From Neorhizobium sp. UBA7851 (lineage in GTDB: Bacteria; Pseudomonadota; Alphaproteobacteria; Rhizobiales; Rhizobiaceae): 6,052 bases of DNA. Of the stretch, positions 1-5,483 are shown piece after piece. The notes under the pieces are model-generated. The model was not told the DNA's origin, ran no database searches, and worked only from the letters and a program-made list of their open reading frames with translations. The stretch covers positions 1 to 6,052 of the forward strand of contig DLSX01000023.1 of the NCBI GenBank assembly GCA_002500765.1, written 5' to 3'. Both the position numbers and the translations under genes were made by a program. Within the stretch, counting starts at the first letter, position 1; every line of letters starts with the position of its first letter.

Positions 1-454
1 CCCGGGCGAGCCAGATAGCGTCCGCCGGGCTCGCCGGTGCAACGAGCGGCGATTCGGAATGCACGTCGAGCACGATCTTCGGCAGCTGGTTGCGCCAGGC
101 AAGGATCAGCCGGCCGAGTTCGAGCAGCCTGGCAGTGCCGCCGATCGGCAGCGCCATGTCCATTTCTTCCGGCGCCACCAGATCGAAGAAACCGCTGTCA
201 TCATCGGTTTCGCCAAGCGGCCGGATCACCGGCAGGATGGCCGCCCGACCGCCGAGCAGATCGACGAATTCCGAGCGCAGCACACGGGCGGAACGCCGTG
301 TCGGGACAAAGATCGTCACATCCGCAAGCGAGAGCGGATCGGCGGGATCGTACCGAAAGTCGTCATTCAGCCGACCGTCGCAAAGTGCTGCGGCGAGCGT
401 CTTCAGGAAGGGAGCGCCTGACGGGATCGAGAAAATGCGCCGGGCAGCGGGCAT
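1..454 (-). CDS. addB: Double-strand break repair protein AddB, N-terminal part (runs off the left edge)
   Basis: Partial gene; 151 codons are visible without a stop and the frame continues past base 1. AddB partners AddA in the cytoplasmic AddAB helicase-nuclease, which processes double-strand ends for RecA-mediated repair (family knowledge). The visible part reads like alphaproteobacterial AddB: IPSGAPFLKTLAAAL at residues 10-24, VPTRRSARVLRSEF at 50-63, LPVIRPLGETDDDSGFF at 74-90, LILAWRNQLP at 116-125 and SPLVAPASPADAIWLAR at 135-151. The place of the N-terminal P-loop holds G-APFL-KT, lacking the second glycine of GxxxxGK[S/T], so ATP binding here is doubtful. The C-terminal nuclease and iron-sulfur cysteines lie outside the window. 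The start is the ATG at 454-452, three bases after the stop of the upstream nucleotidyltransferase, with an AAAGG ribosome site eight bases before it. Identity is judged from remembered family sequence. Confidence 0.9.
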   Translation of the reverse strand, partial: MPAARRIFSIPSGAPFLKTLAAALCDGRLNDDFRYDPADPLSLADVTIFVPTRRSARVLRSEFVDLLGGRAAILPVIRPLGETDDDSGFFDLVAPEEMDMALPIGGTARLLELGRLILAWRNQLPKIVLDVHSESPLVAPASPADAIWLAR

Positions 455-457
455 GGC

Positions 458-1198
458 TCACACCTTTTCGGAGTAGCGGGCGATAACGGCCTCGGCTTCG
501 GGCAAGGCTTCCGGCGTGCCGACCGTAATCCATTCGCCATCCAGCACCAGACCGAAAAGCCGGCCCTTCTCGATAGCTTTGTCGAAATAGATGTTGAGAT
601 TGAAGGCATCGTGCGGCGCCTCATCGAGGAGCGAGGAATGCAGAACGATCGCCCCGGCGTAAACGACCGGGTTGTCGCCATCCACATAGCGGCTGAGATT
701 TCCGTCTGCATCGAGCTGGAAATCCTTCTTGCCGTTATGGCCCGTCGTGCGGTCCAGCGGCACGCAGAGCAGCGCCATGTCCATCCGCTCCGGGTCGAAG
801 AATCCGGCTAACCGCTGCAGGTTGGTCGGCGAATGGGTTTTTTCGCCGATCCAGAAAAGATCGGCATTCATCACATAGACGATGCCGGGATCAAGCAGCG
901 CGAGACCCTTCTTCAGGCCGCCGCCGGAATTCATCAGTTCGGCGCGCTCGTCGGAAATGATGATGTCGAGACGGGCATAGGCGGCAAGATGTGCCTCCAT
1001 CCGGTCGGCGAAATGATGCACGTTGACGACGGCGCGGGTAACCCCGGCATCTGCCAGTGCATCGAGTCCGTAATCGATCATCGGCTTGCCGGCAACCGGC
1101 ACGAGCGGCTTCGGCATCGTGTCGGTAATCGGCTTCAGGCGCGTACCAAGACCTGCGGCAAGCACGACGGCCTGCGTGAGTGGAGCCAATGTCATCAT
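458..1198 (-). CDS. murU: MurU-type sugar-1-phosphate nucleotidyltransferase (probable MurNAc-1-P uridylyltransferase)
   Basis: A 246-residue cytoplasmic nucleotidyltransferase of the GT-A/NTP_transferase family. It probably converts N-acetylmuramate-1-phosphate and UTP to UDP-MurNAc in cell-wall recycling. Visible motifs: LAAGLGTRLKPITDTMPKPL at residues 13-32 (the GxGTRxxP...PKP nucleotide-binding signature), ISDERAELMNSGGGLKKGL at 81-99 (the GGG substrate loop), VMNADLFW at 109-116 with the likely metal-binding D113, TGHNG at 152-156, and WITVGTPEALPEAE at 223-236. Homologues are often annotated as mannose-1-phosphate guanylyltransferase; length and lack of a C-terminal extension fit MurU better. 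The gene directly upstream ends in an AmgK-type kinase, which makes the preceding substrate, so context favours MurU; the substrate itself cannot be read from sequence. The start is one of two consecutive ATG codons (1198-1193), 12 bases after the upstream stop, with no clear Shine-Dalgarno, suggesting coupled translation. Confidence 0.85.
   Translation of the reverse strand: MMTLAPLTQAVVLAAGLGTRLKPITDTMPKPLVPVAGKPMIDYGLDALADAGVTRAVVNVHHFADRMEAHLAAYARLDIIISDERAELMNSGGGLKKGLALLDPGIVYVMNADLFWIGEKTHSPTNLQRLAGFFDPERMDMALLCVPLDRTTGHNGKKDFQLDADGNLSRYVDGDNPVVYAGAIVLHSSLLDEAPHDAFNLNIYFDKAIEKGRLFGLVLDGEWITVGTPEALPEAEAVIARYSEKV
463..467 (-). promoter_or_regulatory. Ribosome binding site of addB
   Basis: On the minus strand AAAGG lies eight bases upstream of the addB ATG, inside the last codons of the upstream gene. 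It supports the chosen start and is the clearest Shine-Dalgarno sequence among the internal genes of this operon. Confidence 0.55.
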
Positions 1199-1210
1199 CG
1201 AAAGCCGTAT

Positions 1211-2713
1211 TTATGATTCGGGAAGCTCTATTCCAGCCCGCGCGCACCAATCACGCAAGGGGGCGAGCGCCTGATGGGCCAGCGCCGTGGAAAGATGGCG
1301 CAATGTGCGAGGCATGTGCTGCATATATTGCGGCTTGCCGTCCCGTTCCTTCAACCGCACCCACAGCCCGCCGAGCTTACAGCACCGCTGCGCGGCCATG
1401 ATCGCCCAGGATTTCAGGAAGGAGGCTTCGTCGAAATTTCCCAGCGAGCGCCGAAGCGTCAGATAGTCGATCATCATCTGATCGGCGAGCGCCTTGGGGA
1501 TATCGACACGCGCATCCTGCACGATCGATGCGAGATCGTAGGCGGTCGGCCCGATCATCGCATCCTGGAAGTCGATCAGCCCGATACGGCGCACACCGCT
1601 CTCTTGCGGCTGCCAGATGATGTTGGGCGAATGGAAATCGCGCAACAGCAGGTTCTTCTCAGCGCTTACAAGCTCACCGATCAATCCCTCCCAGATGGCA
1701 AGATAATCCTGTCGCTCTTCCTCACTCGGCTGTTCTCCGCGTTTCCACGGCAGATACCAGTCGAGCAGCAGCCGCGCTTCCATCTTCATCGCCGTCGGAT
1801 CGAAATCCGGAACATGGTGAATGGGGCCGCCCAGAATCGGCAGATCCTGCTGCATCGCATGGCCGTGCAGATAACCGAGGCAGACGACGCTTTCGCGATA
1901 CCGATCCTCGACCGGCCTGCCATCTTCATCCAGCACGCCCTTGCTGCCGAGGTTCTCGATTAGCAGGATGCCCTGATCATAGTCGACATGCAGAACTTCG
2001 GGCGCAGTAAGCCCGATGCCGCGCAGATATTGCGAGATGGCCACGAACGGATAGGCATCCTCGGCGATATGGGCAACCTTGGGATAGGGCTTGCCATCCA
2101 GAACCGGCGGCCCTTCCGGCCGTTTCGGCCAGTCCATCAGCACCAGAGTTTCGCCGGCTTGCGTGGTCACGCTCTCATAGGCACGCATCGAGGCATCGCC
2201 GGTCAGAAACCGGCGGCTTGCACCGGCATAGCCGTTTGCCGTCAGGAATGTTCGGATCGCCATCACACGTCGGATGCGTGAAAGGGCAGGGGCCGACGCT
2301 GTGATCGTCACCCGGCGTCCCGTGCCTTCGTGCTCAAGCTTCATCACGATGCGGTCGGACGGCAGAAGCTCACCGGCCATCTCCGGCCATTCCACCAGGC
2401 AGATGCCGGAGGCAAGCGCTTCGTCGAAACCGAGTTCGTCCAGCTCGGACGGATCCCCCAGCCGGTAGAGATCGAAATGGGCGACCGGAATACGCAGATC
2501 CTCATAGGACTGTACCAGCGTGAAAGTCGGGCTTGGCACGTCGAGATCGGCATCATCGGCCATGGCCCGGATCAGCGCCCGGGCGAAGGTCGATTTGCCG
2601 GCGCCGAGATCACCGGAAAGGGCCACGCAATCGCCCGGCTTCAGCGCCAGCGCCAGATCCTCGCCGAATTCTATCGTGTCCCGCTCACCGGCAAGGATCA
2701 GCGTCAATGTCAT
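1211..2713 (-). CDS. tsaE: Fused TsaE ATPase and AmgK-type sugar kinase
   Basis: A 500-residue protein with two modules. Residues 1 to about 140 are TsaE, the ATPase that supports TsaB-TsaD in forming t6A37 on ANN-decoding tRNAs: Walker A GDLGAGKST at 34-42, VPSPTFTLVQSY at 59-70, HFDLYRLGDP at 79-88, and E108-W109 in LVEWPE. Stand-alone TsaE is about 150-160 residues, so the module is complete. Residues 151-500 are an aminoglycoside-phosphotransferase-fold kinase resembling AmgK, the anomeric MurNAc/GlcNAc kinase: GDASMRAYE at 172-180, LLIENLGSKGV at 250-260, catalytic loop LLLRDFHSPNIIW at 355-367 with D359 and N364, and metal-binding LIDFQDAMIGP at 379-389 with D381. The MurU-type gene follows 12 bases downstream, supporting a recycling role. 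The start ATG overlaps the upstream stop as ATGA; no separate ribosome site is seen. This two-domain arrangement is, from memory, known in Rhizobiales. The kinase substrate is inferred. Confidence 0.92.
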   Translation of the reverse strand: MTLTLILAGERDTIEFGEDLALALKPGDCVALSGDLGAGKSTFARALIRAMADDADLDVPSPTFTLVQSYEDLRIPVAHFDLYRLGDPSELDELGFDEALASGICLVEWPEMAGELLPSDRIVMKLEHEGTGRRVTITASAPALSRIRRVMAIRTFLTANGYAGASRRFLTGDASMRAYESVTTQAGETLVLMDWPKRPEGPPVLDGKPYPKVAHIAEDAYPFVAISQYLRGIGLTAPEVLHVDYDQGILLIENLGSKGVLDEDGRPVEDRYRESVVCLGYLHGHAMQQDLPILGGPIHHVPDFDPTAMKMEARLLLDWYLPWKRGEQPSEEERQDYLAIWEGLIGELVSAEKNLLLRDFHSPNIIWQPQESGVRRIGLIDFQDAMIGPTAYDLASIVQDARVDIPKALADQMMIDYLTLRRSLGNFDEASFLKSWAIMAAQRCCKLGGLWVRLKERDGKPQYMQHMPRTLRHLSTALAHQALAPLRDWCARAGIELPES

Positions 2714-5277
2714 TCGGCCGCGACCGAATGGATCGAGGAACTGGCCGGAATGCGGCAGGTGACCGTCGTGCCTTCGCCCGCCCGGCTGTCGATGCTGACA
2801 TCGCCGTTATGCAGGTGAACGAAGCTTTCGACGATGGAAAGGCCAAGACCCGCACCGCTGCGCTTGCCATCCTTGGCCTGCGCCTTGAAACGGTCGAACA
2901 CGGTCTTGAGCATGTCAGGAGGAATGCCCGGCCCACGGTCGCGCACCGAGAAGAACACGTTTGCCGCATCGCGCCAGCAGTTGAGCGTGATCGTCGAATC
3001 TTCCGGCGAAAAGTTCGTCGCGTTGGTCAGAAGCTTGATCAGGATCTGTTTCAGCCGCTGCTGGTCCGCCACGATCGTGCCCATGCCGGCCGGCGCGATG
3101 ATCTCCAGCGTCATGTTGTTTTCCTGCAGACGGTCGGCGATCTGCATCGCCACGTCGTCCAGCAGGTCCTCGATCGCCAGCTCCGAATAGTTGAGCTCCA
3201 TGATGCCGGCATCGACGGTGGCAAGATCGAGAATGTCGTTGACGATGGTCAGCAGCACAGAGGACGAGGTCGAGATATGGTCGATATACTCGGCCTGGCG
3301 ATCGTTCAGCGAGCCGATGCCGGGTGTCTTCAACAGGTCGGTAAAGCCGATGATATTGGTCAGCGGCGAGCGCAGCTCGTAGGAGACGTGCTGGACGAAA
3401 TCGTTCTTCAGCTCGTCGGCCTTGCGCAGCGCCTCGTTCTTTTCCTTCAGCGCCTTCTCTGCCTGCACGCTGGCCGTCTTGTCGACAAAAGTCAGCATCG
3501 TCTGCGCGTTCGGCAGCGGCGTGACGGCGTAGTCGAGGATCAGACCTGAATAAAGCTGGAACGTGCCGTCAAGTGTCAGTCTCTCGTCGTCGAACGCGGT
3601 CAGCGCCTGGGCGAACCTGCGCCAGCCGTCCGGCTCGGCATAGGATGCGGCACATGCGACCTCGATCGTCTTGATATGGGTGCCCGGCTCGGCCTGCTCG
3701 GCGGTAATGCCCCAGAGCGCGCGGAAGGCAGGATTGGAAAGCCGGATACGGCCGTCCGGGCCGAACACCGCGACACCTTCGGTCAGGTGGTCGATGGTCT
3801 CGCCCTGAACCTGCACCAGCGTGTTGTAGCGTGCCTCGAGATCGACCTGTTCGGTGAGGTTCTCGAACACCCATGTCGCGCCACCCTGCGGATGCGCGGT
3901 GGCGATGACGCGAAGGGTCTGGCCATTCGGCAGATGCCAGGTATCGGTCTTTGTATCGAGCGACTGGTAGACGGCAAGCGCCGCGTCCTTCCAGTTGCGC
4001 CAATTCAGCTGTTCCGGCAGCTTTCCGTTGGTGCGCAGCCGGTCCAGGAGTTCGCTATTGTCCGGCTTCGATTCCAGGAAAGGCAGATCCAGGTCCCAGA
4101 GCTGCATGAAGGCCTGATTGTAGAATTGCAGCCGGCGCTGGCTGTCGAAGATGGCGACGGGCGTCGCCAGATGGTCGAGCGTTTCCGCATGGCTTTTCAG
4201 TGTCCGCTTCAGCTCCTCGCGCACGGTTTCCGCCTCGGACACATCGATCGCCATGCCGGCAGAACCATCGGTGGTCACCACATCGACGACATCGAGCACG
4301 GTGCGGTTGCCGTGAACGACGGTGGAAAGCCGGTCATGGAAAGGCGAGGTAACCGTCGCTTTTGCCCTGATCATTTCGCGGCTGACCGTGCCGAGCAGTT
4401 CCCGGCCTTCTTCCACGGCCCGCGCGGTGGTTGGGGCATCGACGGCTTCACCATAGGCATGATTGACCCAGGCGAGCTTTCCCTGCGCGTCACGGCGCCA
4501 GACCGGCTGTTCGATCGTGTCCAGAAGCGATTCGAACATCGAGATCGAGCTTCCCAGCCGGTCGCGTTCGATCTTCAGTTCGGCAAGTTCTGCCCGCAGA
4601 TTGTTGAGCGCGAGGAAACGGACGAATGCCTTGCCGCCCGAAACGCGTCCCTGGACTTCGAGCACTTCGTCCTTGGTGGTCTCGATCACCATATCGAAGC
4701 TTCGCGCATGGCTCCTCAGCTCGTCGATCGCCTTCTCGAGTTCCGCAGCCGAACCGGGACGAAGCCAGCGGCCAAAGGCAAGGAATTCGCGATCCGCCTG
4801 CGGGGCACCCGTCTCGGCAGGCAGGTGGCCGAGGAATTCGGCCTTTGACGAGCCGCTTTCCCAGACGACGATGCGCCGGTTCTTGTCGGCGATCAGAGCT
4901 TCGTATTTCGAAATCCGCTGCTGCGCTTCCGACAGCGCGCCACGCATCTCTTCCGTCTCGACTTCCATATTGCCGCGCTGGCGCACCAGCCACACGGTGG
5001 AAAGAAGGGCTGCACCCAGTGCGCCCAGAACGACGGAAGAGACGATGACCTGCGCCGAGGAAAACAGCTGGGATGCAGTTTCTTCCTGTGCCAAGGCAGC
5101 CGTCGGCAACGCAACCAGCGCCGTCCCGGAAAGAAGGGAACGGGCGATCCGCGCAAGGCGGATATAGGTTCTTCTGCCGTATCCGCCATTCGCGAAATAC
5201 AGGTTTCCAAGAGCGCGCATGCGCAAGCCAGAAACTGGATCGGCCTGCTTTGACAGGCTCGTTTTTTTTACCGCCAT
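2710..5277 (-). CDS. divL: DivL-like multi-PAS histidine-kinase-fold protein with tyrosine at the phospho-acceptor site
   Basis: An 855-residue membrane-anchored regulator. Order: basic N-terminus; hydrophobic, signal-like stretch at 45-64; membrane helix at about 74-97; coiled coil at about 104-134; a weak PAS-like region (122-224); three clearer PAS domains (245-349, 361-477, 484-602); a signalling helix (602-627); DHp helices (625-692); and an ATPase domain (734-846). The DHp motif reads HVSYELRSPL, so Y633 (codon 3381-3379) stands where kinases carry the phosphorylated histidine. The ATPase keeps N752 (N box), DRGPGIP at 780-786 and GAGLGLSIV at 808-816. A tyrosine here with several PAS domains is the hallmark of DivL, which in Caulobacter controls the CckA-ChpT-CtrA relay with DivK; that role is inferred. 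The ATG at 5277 was chosen for a GGAG 11 bases upstream. An in-frame GTG at 5325, with AAGG six bases before it, would add 16 residues. First gene of the operon, ending in an ATGA overlap. Confidence 0.82.
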   Translation of the reverse strand: MAVKKTSLSKQADPVSGLRMRALGNLYFANGGYGRRTYIRLARIARSLLSGTALVALPTAALAQEETASQLFSSAQVIVSSVVLGALGAALLSTVWLVRQRGNMEVETEEMRGALSEAQQRISKYEALIADKNRRIVVWESGSSKAEFLGHLPAETGAPQADREFLAFGRWLRPGSAAELEKAIDELRSHARSFDMVIETTKDEVLEVQGRVSGGKAFVRFLALNNLRAELAELKIERDRLGSSISMFESLLDTIEQPVWRRDAQGKLAWVNHAYGEAVDAPTTARAVEEGRELLGTVSREMIRAKATVTSPFHDRLSTVVHGNRTVLDVVDVVTTDGSAGMAIDVSEAETVREELKRTLKSHAETLDHLATPVAIFDSQRRLQFYNQAFMQLWDLDLPFLESKPDNSELLDRLRTNGKLPEQLNWRNWKDAALAVYQSLDTKTDTWHLPNGQTLRVIATAHPQGGATWVFENLTEQVDLEARYNTLVQVQGETIDHLTEGVAVFGPDGRIRLSNPAFRALWGITAEQAEPGTHIKTIEVACAASYAEPDGWRRFAQALTAFDDERLTLDGTFQLYSGLILDYAVTPLPNAQTMLTFVDKTASVQAEKALKEKNEALRKADELKNDFVQHVSYELRSPLTNIIGFTDLLKTPGIGSLNDRQAEYIDHISTSSSVLLTIVNDILDLATVDAGIMELNYSELAIEDLLDDVAMQIADRLQENNMTLEIIAPAGMGTIVADQQRLKQILIKLLTNATNFSPEDSTITLNCWRDAANVFFSVRDRGPGIPPDMLKTVFDRFKAQAKDGKRSGAGLGLSIVESFVHLHNGDVSIDSRAGEGTTVTCRIPASSSIHSVAAE

Positions 5278-5288
5278 GACCGGTGTGT

Positions 5289-5292
5289 CTCC
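5289..5292 (-). promoter_or_regulatory. Candidate ribosome binding site of the divL-like gene
   Basis: On the minus strand a GGAG sits 11 bases before the ATG at 5277-5275, within GGACGGAG. The spacing is slightly long. The competing upstream GTG at 5325-5323 is preceded by AAGG at a shorter spacing of six bases, so this site does not settle the start. Confidence 0.35.
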
Positions 5293-5414
5293 GTCCAATT
5301 GCCGCTCATCGACAAGACATACCACTTCGCACCTTGCCCGAAGCCGAATGGCTGGAAGGTCGAATCAAGTCTCAAAACAATACGTGTTCGGTGGAGAGGC
5401 GGGAAGGGATGGAT

Positions 5415-5443
5415 GCAAAAAAGAAGCCGCAGCCTTTTGTCAA
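5415..5443 (-). promoter_or_regulatory. Possible promoter of the operon, overlapping the ahcY terminator
   Basis: The minus strand carries an exact TTGACA hexamer at 5443-5438, in the loop of the terminator hairpin. Seventeen bases further lies TTTTGC, a poor -10 element made by the terminator T-tract. The next in-frame gene begins about 130 bases downstream. The -35 match is good and the -10 weak; no better sigma-70 pair was found in the rest of the intergenic region. An operon promoter is expected somewhere here because a terminator separates these genes from ahcY, but this placement is tentative. Confidence 0.2.
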
Positions 5444-5452
5444 GGTTGCGGC
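5416..5452 (-). terminator. Intrinsic terminator after ahcY
   Basis: In minus-strand sense, GCCGCAACC (5452-5444) pairs with GGCTGCGGC (5434-5426), with one A-C mismatch, around a nine-base loop. It is followed by TTCTTTTTTG (5425-5416), a T-rich tract. The hairpin starts about 30 bases after the ahcY stop codon, as expected for a Rho-independent terminator ending the ahcY transcript. Confidence 0.8.
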
Positions 5453-5467
5453 CACAAGATGTTGTGG
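5452..5467 (-). repeat. Perfect small inverted repeat next to the ahcY terminator
   Basis: CCACAA at 5452-5457 and TTGTGG at 5462-5467 form a perfect six-base-pair stem with a four-base loop. It lies between the ahcY stop and the main terminator hairpin and shares base 5452 with that stem. It has no T-tract of its own, so it may stabilise the 3' end of the mRNA or help termination rather than act alone. Confidence 0.5.
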
Positions 5468-5483
5468 ATTAACCGGCTAGCGA

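Noticed and set aside
1274..1963. A 229-codon plus-strand frame opposite the kinase module
   Set aside because: The minus-strand frame carries the catalytic loop and metal-binding motifs; the plus-strand translation resembles nothing known.
2533..3549. A 338-codon open frame on the plus strand spanning the tsaE/divL junction
   Set aside because: It is antisense to two well-supported genes, its translation is arginine-rich and low in complexity, and it has no family motif. It is a composition artefact.
3676..4848. A 390-codon open frame on the plus strand opposite the DivL-like gene
   Set aside because: It lies wholly antisense to a gene with clear PAS and ATPase motifs, its translation shows no recognisable domain, and long antisense frames are common in GC-rich DNA.
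2710..5277. Possibility that the large gene is an ordinary sensor histidine kinase with a histidine elsewhere
   Set aside because: H630 lies three residues before Y633, but the ELRSPL that follows the acceptor residue in kinases follows the tyrosine directly, so the alignment leaves no room for H630 as the acceptor.
5469..5474. TTAACC, a possible CtrA half-site near the ahcY stop
   Set aside because: The second half of the TTAA-N7-TTAA pattern is missing, and the site lies upstream of the ahcY terminator, about 190 bases from the divL-like start. A six-base match alone is not enough.
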